The notes under the pieces were generated by a model, which saw only the letters and a program-made list of their open reading frames with translations, was not told the origin of the DNA and searched no databases. From NCBI GenBank assembly GCA_964506905.1, contig CAZDNW010000076.1:1-8430 (forward strand): a stretch of 8,430 nt of DNA. The letters are read 5' to 3'. Shown here piece after piece: positions 1 through 5,616 of this stretch. Positions within the stretch are counted from its first letter, which is position 1, and every line of letters starts with the position of its first letter. Both the position numbers and the translations under genes were made by a program. Origin of the DNA: JALWZX01 sp964506905. Its GTDB lineage: Bacteria > Patescibacteriota > WWE3 > 2-01-FULL-39-13.

Positions 1-1
1 A

Positions 2-877
2 GACACTTTCTTTAAACTCGCTATTGGTTTAGCGCTACTTATTTTGCTTTTTTACATTATATTTCACGGGTTTTCGCTACTTTTTATTATTTTATTAATT
101 TTATGGGCTATATATTTATATTTTTTGTGGAATTCCACCAAAAAAGAATCGTTTAGTATTAAGAATTTTTCGATTGTACTTGTAATTATATTTGTTGTGT
201 CATTTATATTTATATTAATTCCTAACAAGAATAAAAAAGAAAAAAGTGTCAAAACATCAACTTCTACCGAAAAAATATCAAACAAAGAAAATGCTAATGG
301 TTATTACTTAAATCAAACAGATGTAACGACACAAATATTTGGTGCCGATACAAATGGCGACGGAAATGGAAATGAAGCAAGAGCTGTTGTGTCACCTTTA
401 ACTAATATTGGTTATACTGGAGATTCTAATGCAAAATTAGTTGAATTTGAAATAAGAAATATAAAATTAAATGGAAATAAAATTGGAAATGTTGTAACTA
501 TAGCACCAACACATATACCAAGTGGCACAACTTGTTTTGGATGGTATTTAGAAGATTGTCATAATCCAATAAACCCAAACGATATAAAGGATGCTGGGTC
601 AACAATTAAGTACAGGGTGGTAGATGGAAAAGCACAGTATTTAGATGAAGTTTCTAATAGCGATGCAATTACACCAAATTTTAGAGTTATATTAACTGAT
701 TTAGGAGAATTTGATCATGATAAAATTATGAAAGAAGAAGGTAGTTTTAGTTCAAAGAAGATACCAGAATATGTTAACTTAAATAAAGGGGATTTAGGTA
801 ATGAATTGGAATATGAAATATATATGAAGTTTGATGATGGTACAGATAATAGTTGGAAAGTTGTTAGTGACCTATAA
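2..877 (+). CDS. Membrane-anchored protein of unknown function, 5' end outside window
   Basis: The frame is open from base 2 to the TAA at 875-877, so the true start probably lies left of the window. A TTG at 44 is the first start-like codon, but the codons before it (Asp-Thr-Phe-Phe-Lys-Leu-Ala-Ile-Gly) read as good protein running into the same hydrophobic helix. Numbering from that TTG, a long hydrophobic stretch up to about residue 29, broken by His-Gly at 8-9, could be two membrane helices. A Lys-rich loop and another helix at about 42-60 follow. Then come a Lys/Ser/Thr linker (61-85) and a polar domain of about 190 residues, with a Gly/Asn/Asp-rich loop at 100-110 (ADTNGDGNGN) that may bind calcium, and two Cys (164, 172) that could pair outside the cell. 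I do not recognise the family. A promoter follows its stop, so it is likely a separate unit from the next genes. Confidence 0.7.
   Translation, partial: DTFFKLAIGLALLILLFYIIFHGFSLLFIILLILWAIYLYFLWNSTKKESFSIKNFSIVLVIIFVVSFIFILIPNKNKKEKSVKTSTSTEKISNKENANGYYLNQTDVTTQIFGADTNGDGNGNEARAVVSPLTNIGYTGDSNAKLVEFEIRNIKLNGNKIGNVVTIAPTHIPSGTTCFGWYLEDCHNPINPNDIKDAGSTIKYRVVDGKAQYLDEVSNSDAITPNFRVILTDLGEFDHDKIMKEEGSFSSKKIPEYVNLNKGDLGNELEYEIYMKFDDGTDNSWKVVSDL
127..138. repeat. 12-bp palindrome GTGGAATTCCAC, copy 1
   Basis: Perfect self-complementary 12-mer followed by C and six A, inside the membrane-protein gene (encodes part of Trp-Asn-Ser-Thr). The same 12-mer recurs at 2977-2988 and an 11-base version (TGGAATTCCAC) at 4282-4292. 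The meaning is unknown; chance and shared codon choice are not excluded. Confidence 0.5.
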
Positions 878-882
878 CGATA

Positions 883-910
883 TTGATTACTATGTTTTTT
901 AATGTATAAT
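883..910 (+). promoter_or_regulatory. Sigma70-type promoter for the short ORF / dehydratase unit
   Basis: A -35-like TTGATT (883-888) is separated by 16 bases from a perfect TATAAT (905-910). Transcription would start near 917, giving a leader of about 24 bases before the ATG at 941. It sits in the gap right after the previous gene's stop, which supports a new transcription unit beginning with the 51-codon ORF. No Shine-Dalgarno is visible before 941. Confidence 0.6.
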
Positions 911-940
911 TGTTGTAGTGCATAATTATTATTAAATATT

Positions 941-1096
941 ATGAAAAAAACAAAAAAGTATTCTAAAAAAGTAAAATCCTTAAATGCAAAAACAGGATAT
1001 AAAGAATTTTCTACAAAGATAAAGAAATCTATGGTTTTCGATGCTCATAGTGCTAATGATACGACAAAATGTTGTGCAACTGGAACTTGCTCCTAA
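941..1096 (+). CDS. Candidate RiPP (lanthipeptide-like) precursor peptide, 51 aa
   Basis: A complete small ORF, ATG 941 to TAA 1094-1096, begins about 24 bases after a predicted transcription start. The first 40 residues are strongly basic, with 12 Lys (for example MKKTKKYSKK). The C-terminus changes character to TTKCCATGTCS: three Cys, four Thr and one Ser in eleven residues. It holds two Thr-x-x-Cys units (T41-C44 and T47-C50), the spacing of small methyllanthionine rings; from memory it resembles the TTKCTxxC ends of two-component lantibiotic beta peptides such as haloduracin beta. The gene overlaps a LanM-type dehydratase, the enzyme class that would act on such a peptide. Against this: the leader is basic rather than acidic, no GG/GA cleavage site is visible, and overlap of a precursor with its enzyme is unusual. 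Alternatively these codons are the true N-terminus of the dehydratase, split off by a one-base insertion. Codon third positions favour this frame over the dehydratase frame up to about 1067. Confidence 0.45.
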   Translation: MKKTKKYSKKVKSLNAKTGYKEFSTKIKKSMVFDAHSANDTTKCCATGTCS

Positions 1097-2447
1097 TCTT
1101 ATAACAGAATGTAAAAACTATGTTCAAAATAAATTTCGAGTAAAGAATGCAAAATTTTTCGATAGTGAGGCTATTGTAGGGCATGTATATGATTTTTCTG
1201 TGTTAAGTGCTGTATATAATTATTATTTTCAGAATTCTAATAAAATTTTTATTGATTATTTTAAGGAATTTTTATATAAGGATTTTGAACATATTAGTGT
1301 TTCCCCTATTATTAAAAAATCTTTTGATAATTTTTATAAGCCTAAAATAGAATTTTGGGAAGCACTATTATCCCCGAAATCGAAATGGGGTTTTGTCGGA
1401 GATCCCCATAATCAATCTGTGAAAATTAAATACCGAAATAATATATACTATAATAAGGTATTGGACTATGAATTGTTCATAAATAGTGTATTAAAAGTCA
1501 TTCCTACATTCGAAAATTTATTTCCGAAGACTGTTGTAAAAAATGATATATGTATTAGAAAGTATAAGAAATTTTATGATGGGGATGTTGATGAGCATGC
1601 ATATTATTATAATTTTGGGAAATTATTAGCTTTTGCAGTCTTTTTTAGGAGTATAGATTTGAATTTTGAGAATTTTATGATAATTGATAAAGCAACCCCA
1701 TATGTTTTTGATTTGGAATTTTTATTTGCAGCATTTGAGGATTATACAACAGAATATACTGGGCTTATAAGTAAAGTTGTAGAAGATAATACTTCAGCGA
1801 TTTTAGGTGGTCTTAATCGGAAAGTTTATAGTTATTTAAAGCCTGTAGTTTTTGGTGATGTAAATGGTAAAAACCCAACAATAAAATGGAAAGTCCCTTC
1901 AAAAAGGAAACTAATAAATATACCGAAGGGATCACAAAAGCATCCATTTGAATATATAGACGAGATTACTTCGGGAATGAAATATGCTTTTAAGGAATTA
2001 CTCAATCACAAGCATGTGTTGTTTGAGTTAGTAAGTTCGATTAATATAATAACAAGATTTATTGTAAGACCTACAAGAGTTTATAGATATGCATATTTAG
2101 AGTATGCGTACCCTCAAGTATATTTGGAAAAGGGTTTTAGAGAAGTATTAAGAGAACAATTAGAATCTATAGATATTATTTCAAATATAAATGTGTCATA
2201 TGATGTTAAGAAGATTGTGCATTATGAAGTAGACACACTAGAACTTCTTAGTATACCGTTTTATTATACAAATATAAAAGAAAGATACATATATTCAGAT
2301 AAAGGAGATATAGTTGGATTCTTAGAAAGGACTCCCTACGATATTTGGGTTGATTGGATAAATCGTTTGGGCAATGGTGGATATGAAGCTGAAATAGGTG
2401 TAGTCAGGATGTTGTTGAAGGGTAATTATAATACTTCAGCCAATTAA
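1041..2447 (+). CDS. LanM-type lanthipeptide dehydratase (DUF4135), lacking the cyclase domain
   Basis: LanM dehydratases phosphorylate Ser/Thr of a precursor peptide and eliminate phosphate to give dehydro residues. Seen here, in LanM order: GDPHN at 120-124; a YYNK segment near 136-139 where LanM has YKP; FGKLLAFAVFF at 192-202; D206-x4-N211 (DLNFEN for the usual DLHxEN) and FDLE at 223-226, kinase-like catalytic and metal sites; RFIVRPTRVY at 339-348; the Pro-x-x-Tyr-Leu-x-x-Gly block near 358-365; and IPFYYT near 405-410, matching the usual GDIPYF. From memory of CylM, D121, H123, D206, N211, D224, R339 and T345 fall at catalytic positions, so activity is plausible. The usual second His of DLH is Asn208. 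LanM proteins are about 900-1000 residues with a C-terminal LanC cyclase; this one stops at 468 with no zinc-site region. The start is uncertain: ATG 1041 or 1056, GTG 1074, or fusion to the upstream ORF. The stop is 5 bases before the next start. Confidence 0.85.
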   Translation: MLIVLMIRQNVVQLELAPNLITECKNYVQNKFRVKNAKFFDSEAIVGHVYDFSVLSAVYNYYFQNSNKIFIDYFKEFLYKDFEHISVSPIIKKSFDNFYKPKIEFWEALLSPKSKWGFVGDPHNQSVKIKYRNNIYYNKVLDYELFINSVLKVIPTFENLFPKTVVKNDICIRKYKKFYDGDVDEHAYYYNFGKLLAFAVFFRSIDLNFENFMIIDKATPYVFDLEFLFAAFEDYTTEYTGLISKVVEDNTSAILGGLNRKVYSYLKPVVFGDVNGKNPTIKWKVPSKRKLINIPKGSQKHPFEYIDEITSGMKYAFKELLNHKHVLFELVSSINIITRFIVRPTRVYRYAYLEYAYPQVYLEKGFREVLREQLESIDIISNINVSYDVKKIVHYEVDTLELLSIPFYYTNIKERYIYSDKGDIVGFLERTPYDIWVDWINRLGNGGYEAEIGVVRMLLKGNYNTSAN

Positions 2448-2452
2448 ATTTT

Positions 2453-2998
2453 ATGCCAATCTACACACGAACAGGCGATAATGGAACAACTCAATTATAT
2501 TCAGCACAAAGAGTGAGTAAAGCATCACCTATTATTGAATTAGTCGGATCGTTAGATGAACTAAATTCATTACTTGGAATATGTACATCATTACTATATG
2601 AAATAGAAGAGTATGATTTTTCTACAGATGCGGAAGTAATTGAATCAATTCAAGAAGATTTATTTACAGTAAATTCTATAATAGTTGGGGCAAAGTTAGA
2701 ATTTGATCCTAAGAAAGAAACTGAAAATATTGAAAAAACTATAGATGATTATGAAAAATTAATTCCACCATTAAAACATTTTATTTTACCGGGCGGAAGT
2801 ATCGCATCTGCACATTTGCATTATGCACGGTCTCAAGTGAGAAAAGTCGAAAGGTTAGCTGTTGGTTTAAAGAGTAAAAGTATTCAACCATTTGTTCCAT
2901 ATTTGAATAGGCTTTCAGATTTGTTGTTTGTTATGGCAAGATATGTGAATTATAAATTAGATATTGATGATGTAAGGTGGAATTCCACAAAAAAATAG
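2453..2998 (+). CDS. PduO-type ATP:cob(I)alamin adenosyltransferase
   Basis: Transfers the 5'-deoxyadenosyl group of ATP to cob(I)alamin, making coenzyme B12 in the cytoplasm. The 181-residue length is normal for the PduO/MMAB trimeric family. The N-terminal ATP loop reads TRTGDNGTTQLY (5-16), followed by the conserved SLDELNSLLG (33-42), HFILPGGS (109-116), HLHYARSQVRKVERLAV (121-137) and YLNRLSDLLFVMARYVN (150-166). D35 with R126 and R130, and F110, match (from memory, offset by two) the salt bridge, ATP arginine and cobalamin-displacing Phe of Lactobacillus reuteri PduO, so it should be active. No other cobalamin gene or B12-dependent enzyme lies in the window; a B12-dependent ribonucleotide reductase elsewhere would be a reasonable client. 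It starts 5 bases after the dehydratase stop and is probably co-transcribed with it; no Shine-Dalgarno is evident. The last codons overlap the second palindrome copy. Confidence 0.93.
   Translation: MPIYTRTGDNGTTQLYSAQRVSKASPIIELVGSLDELNSLLGICTSLLYEIEEYDFSTDAEVIESIQEDLFTVNSIIVGAKLEFDPKKETENIEKTIDDYEKLIPPLKHFILPGGSIASAHLHYARSQVRKVERLAVGLKSKSIQPFVPYLNRLSDLLFVMARYVNYKLDIDDVRWNSTKK
2977..2988. repeat. 12-bp palindrome GTGGAATTCCAC, copy 2
   Basis: Identical to 127-138 and again followed by one base and six A (19-base match with one difference). It lies at the 3' end of the adenosyltransferase gene, again in the Trp-Asn-Ser-Thr-Lys-Lys reading frame. Confidence 0.5.
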
Positions 2999-2999
2999 G

Positions 3000-3005
3000 T
3001 AGAAT
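3000..3005 (+). promoter_or_regulatory. Possible -10 box placed for a leaderless exonuclease transcript
   Basis: TAGAAT (five of six matches to TATAAT) ends six bases before the ATG at 3012, so transcription would begin at or next to the start codon. No convincing -35 is visible and no Shine-Dalgarno precedes the gene. The same arrangement occurs before the HD-domain gene at 5617. Co-transcription from upstream is equally possible. Confidence 0.3.
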
Positions 3006-3011
3006 ACTTGT

Positions 3012-4025
3012 ATGAACAATAAATCCGAAAAGGACAAATTTAAAGAAAAATTAGATTTTTTAATGAAACAACCTAAAAGATTATTGTTAATTGATACATT
3101 TTATTTTTTACATCGTAGCTTTCATGCGTTTCCACAAGATTTTCAAACAAGTAAAGGTGAACCTACTGGTATGGTTTATGGTTTCACTCAAGTTTTATTA
3201 AACTCAATTTTAGATTTATCGCCAACTCATATTGCATGTGGGTGGGAATCTGAAGAGTTGCCTTCGTTTAGAAAAGAACTTTATGCAGAATATCAAGCAA
3301 CAAGGATTCCAGCAGAACCAGAGGCTGAAAAATTATTTTGGGATCAAGTTCCTCGAATTGAACAAATTATTGAAGCTTTTAATATTCCAAGAATTTGGTC
3401 TAATGGATTTGAAGGTGATGATGTTTTAGGAACTATGGCGTATAAAGGTGCTGAACAATCTGCGTATGTTATTATTTCTACAGCTGATCAAGATATGTTG
3501 CAGTTAATTAATGATAAGGTTTTTGTTTTTAGACCAGCAAAACCACCATTTGTTAGAAAAACTATATTTGATAAAGAAACTTTTATTGAAAAATATGGTT
3601 TTGAGCCAAAGCAAATGATTGATTATAAGGCATTACGAGGTGACCCAAGTGATAATATACCAGGTGTTAAAGGTATTGGTGATAAAACTGCTAAAAAATT
3701 GTTAAAACAGTTTAAATCGATTGAAGAAATTTATGAAAATTTGGATAAAATTGAAAAAGAATCTGTAAAAAAGAAGTTGATAGAGCACAAAGAAGATGCA
3801 TTTTTAAGTAAACAACTTGCCACAATTATTACTAATATTCCATTAGATTTTAATTTAGATGCATGTGAAGTTCACGATTTTAATGTTGAAAAAGTTAGAA
3901 AATTATTTGAAGAATTGGAATTCAAAAGCTTAATGTCAAAATTAGAAAAGTTAGAAAACAGAAAGATTATTTATGATAAGTTAAATGGGAATTCAAAAAA
4001 GAATGACCAGTTAAGTATGTTTTGA
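3012..4025 (+). CDS. Stand-alone 5'-3' exonuclease (PolA N-terminal / FEN type) with C-terminal clamp motif
   Basis: A structure-specific 5' nuclease of the DNA polymerase I N-terminal type, which removes flaps and RNA primers during lagging-strand maturation and repair. Visible motifs: LLLIDTFYFLHRSFHAFP (24-41, Asp28 as metal ligand), GEPTGMVYGF (49-58), SFRKELYAEYQATR (85-98), GFEGDDVLGT (132-141, acidic cluster E134/D136/D137), STADQDMLQL (156-165, D159 and D161) and the helix-hairpin-helix block GDPSDNIPGVKGIGDKTA (210-227). The usual Phe-Asp before the FR block is Trp-Glu (W78-E79), so one metal ligand may be Glu instead of Asp. No polymerase domain follows; the protein ends at 337. The last residues, QLSMF (333-337), match the bacterial beta-clamp-binding consensus QLxLF. 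The TGA stop is at 4023-4025. The protein carries about 20 extra Lys-rich residues before the nuclease core. Confidence 0.92.
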   Translation: MNNKSEKDKFKEKLDFLMKQPKRLLLIDTFYFLHRSFHAFPQDFQTSKGEPTGMVYGFTQVLLNSILDLSPTHIACGWESEELPSFRKELYAEYQATRIPAEPEAEKLFWDQVPRIEQIIEAFNIPRIWSNGFEGDDVLGTMAYKGAEQSAYVIISTADQDMLQLINDKVFVFRPAKPPFVRKTIFDKETFIEKYGFEPKQMIDYKALRGDPSDNIPGVKGIGDKTAKKLLKQFKSIEEIYENLDKIEKESVKKKLIEHKEDAFLSKQLATIITNIPLDFNLDACEVHDFNVEKVRKLFEELEFKSLMSKLEKLENRKIIYDKLNGNSKKNDQLSMF

Positions 4026-4035
4026 TTAAGATGGC

Positions 4036-4069
4036 TTAAGGGCAAATGGCGTTAGCCATTTGCCCTTAA
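4036..4069. other. Perfect 15-bp intergenic hairpin
   Basis: TTAAGGGCAAATGGC (4036-4050), loop GTTA, then the exact reverse complement (4055-4069), ten bases after the exonuclease stop and 12 bases before the glycosyltransferase ATG. Neither strand has a T run after the stem, so it is not a classical intrinsic terminator. It could act as an atypical terminator, an RNA-stability element, or a structure controlling entry to the next gene. Confidence 0.75.
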
Positions 4070-4081
4070 CACTAGTAATCT

Positions 4082-5227
4082 ATGAAAAAAGATATAAAAG
4101 ATGCAAAGGTAGCAATAGTTCAAGATTATTTACATGTTTTTGGTGGAGCTGAAGGTGTTGTTCAAGCAATATGGGAACTTTTCCCAAATTCTGAAATTTA
4201 TTCTGCAACTTACGATGAAAAAGCAATGAAAAAAGCAGGTGCGTTTCAAGGTGCAAAAATACATTACCCAAAATGGAAAGATGGAATTCCACATAAAATT
4301 AAAAAGTTTATGCATAAATTAATGATTGCGAATTTGCCCTTATATTTTTATTTTTTGGATTTATCTAATTACGATATTATAATTTCGTCTACAGCTCATT
4401 TTGCAAAAGGAGTGAGAACAAAACCCAATCAATTACATATAAGTTATATTCACACACCACCAAGATTTTTATATGGTTATCCAGGGCAAATTCGCAAAAG
4501 ATCAAAATGGTATTTTAAACCAATTTTTTGGCCGATTGATTCAGTTTTAAGAATTATTGATAAACAATTTGCGAAACATCCAGATTATTTAGTTTGTAAT
4601 TCCACAGAAGTAAAAAACAGAATAAAAAATTTTTATAATCGTGATGCAGTTGTGATACCACCGTTTCCCAATGTTACAGTTACTGATGAAGATTTCAGAA
4701 AATCTAAAAGTGGTACCAATGATTATTTTTTAATTGTGTCTAGATTACAAACTTATAAAAATATAGATTTAGCTATAAAAGTATGTGGAAGTCAAAACAT
4801 TAAATTAAAAATTGCAGGTACTGGTGATCAAAAAAAAGAATTGGAGGTTTTAGCAAAAAATTATGATTCTGTGGAAATTTTAGGATTTGTTTCAGACGAA
4901 GAAAAGCATAACTTGTTTATAAACAGCAAAGGATTTTTAGCAACAGTAACCAAAGAAGATTTTGGAATGACGCCATTAGAATCTATGATGTATGGTAAAC
5001 CTGTTGTGGCTTTAAGAGACGCTGGGTATCTGGATACAGTTGAAGAAGGTAAAACAGGTGTGTTTTTTGATGAACTTACAGAAGATTCATTGTTAAATGC
5101 AATTAAAAATTTTGACAAAATTAAATGGGATTATGATTATATAAGAAAGCATGCTAAAACTTTTAGTAAAGATAGATTTAAGAAAGAATTTTATGAGTTT
5201 GTGAAAAGTAAGTATGAGTTCGCTTAG
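4082..5227 (+). CDS. GT4-family glycosyltransferase (group 1)
   Basis: Transfers a sugar from an activated donor, probably NDP-linked, to a lipid carrier or glycan at the cytoplasmic face of the membrane. It has the GT-B two-domain layout at a normal 381 residues. The N-terminal domain begins with VAIVQDYLHVFGGAE (10-24, glycine loop) and holds SYIHTPPRFLYGY (121-133), typical of the WbaZ-like/mannosyltransferase branch. The C-terminal domain has LIVSRLQTYKN (217-227, basic donor-phosphate residues R221 and K226), IAGTGDQ (244-250) and the E-x7-E signature EDFGMTPLE (292-300), followed by MMYGKPVVA (302-310). No membrane helix is certain; the aromatic stretch at 84-93 may touch the membrane. 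The next gene follows after 6 bases, suggesting a shared transcript. The exact sugar and acceptor cannot be told. It likely serves exopolysaccharide or surface-glycan synthesis. Confidence 0.9.
   Translation: MKKDIKDAKVAIVQDYLHVFGGAEGVVQAIWELFPNSEIYSATYDEKAMKKAGAFQGAKIHYPKWKDGIPHKIKKFMHKLMIANLPLYFYFLDLSNYDIIISSTAHFAKGVRTKPNQLHISYIHTPPRFLYGYPGQIRKRSKWYFKPIFWPIDSVLRIIDKQFAKHPDYLVCNSTEVKNRIKNFYNRDAVVIPPFPNVTVTDEDFRKSKSGTNDYFLIVSRLQTYKNIDLAIKVCGSQNIKLKIAGTGDQKKELEVLAKNYDSVEILGFVSDEEKHNLFINSKGFLATVTKEDFGMTPLESMMYGKPVVALRDAGYLDTVEEGKTGVFFDELTEDSLLNAIKNFDKIKWDYDYIRKHAKTFSKDRFKKEFYEFVKSKYEFA
4282..4292. repeat. 11-base partial copy (TGGAATTCCAC) of the palindrome
   Basis: Matches 11 of the 12 bases of the palindrome at 127-138 and 2977-2988, but lies in a different reading frame (Gly-Ile-Pro-His), so shared codons do not explain the match. 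Confidence 0.4.
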
Positions 5228-5233
5228 TTAACT

Positions 5234-5596
5234 ATGGATATGAAAGACAAAAAATTTGTTTATACAAGAAAAGACGCAAATATTTTTAGTAAGGTTGGAA
5301 TAGATTTAGCCGTTTATCCAACAGTTAGCGAATATAGTAACAGCGTGTATATCGAAGTTGAAAAGGGACATTATGAAGAATTTTATAATAAAAAAAGCTG
5401 GTTTGTTTATTATGTAATAGAAGGTAAAGGAAGTTTTTTTATCGATGAAAAAGAGTACAAGGTAAAAAGTACAGATATGGTTAGCATTCCACCTATGCAT
5501 AAAATTTATTATAAAGGAAAGATGAAGTTATTGTTGACTGTTACTCCACCATATAACGAAAATGATGAAGTGCATGTTAGAATGGTGGATGTGTAA
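5234..5596 (+). CDS. Small cupin-fold protein without the usual metal-binding histidines
   Basis: A 120-residue single-domain protein with the alternating beta-strand and glycine pattern of a cupin. The core reads VYYVIEGKGSFFIDEKEY (58-75), then KSTDMVSIPPMHKIYYKG (78-95) and LLLTVTPPYNEND (99-111). The Gly-x-Gly turn, the Asp-x-Val-x-Ile-Pro-Pro strand and the terminal Thr-Pro-Pro are typical of Cupin_2 proteins. The first cupin motif normally holds His-x-His and a Glu; here that position reads Glu-Glu-Phe-Tyr (48-51), with H46 and H89 the only nearby histidines, so a metal-dependent enzyme is doubtful. It may bind a sugar or other small ligand. It starts 6 bases after the glycosyltransferase stop and is probably co-transcribed with it, which hints at a carbohydrate link but proves nothing. 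ATG 5240 (third codon) is an alternative start. Function unknown. Confidence 0.75.
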   Translation: MDMKDKKFVYTRKDANIFSKVGIDLAVYPTVSEYSNSVYIEVEKGHYEEFYNKKSWFVYYVIEGKGSFFIDEKEYKVKSTDMVSIPPMHKIYYKGKMKLLLTVTPPYNENDEVHVRMVDV

Positions 5597-5604
5597 TTTT
5601 ATAG

Positions 5605-5610
5605 TATACT
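5605..5610 (+). promoter_or_regulatory. -10 box (TATACT) placed for a leaderless HD-gene transcript
   Basis: TATACT ends six bases before ATG 5617, the distance expected between a -10 box and a transcription start. It directly abuts the earlier in-frame ATG at 5611, which could not be translated from this promoter. No good -35 is seen. Confidence 0.4.
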
Positions 5611-5616
5611 ATGCTT

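Noticed and set aside
2427..2432. TATAAT 20 bases before the adenosyltransferase start
   Set aside because: It is inside the dehydratase coding end (Asn-Tyr-Asn), with no -35 at the proper distance; the 5-base gap favours read-through transcription.
3232..3429. 65-codon + strand ORF inside the exonuclease gene
   Set aside because: It is fully inside a clear family member in another frame and shows no domain or ribosome site.
4080..5118. Antisense ORFs of 60-85 codons under the glycosyltransferase and other genes (also 64-285, 5306-5500, 6600-6782, 7483-8031)
   Set aside because: They lie opposite well-supported genes and encode low-complexity sequence with no recognisable motif, as expected for mirror frames in AT-rich coding DNA.
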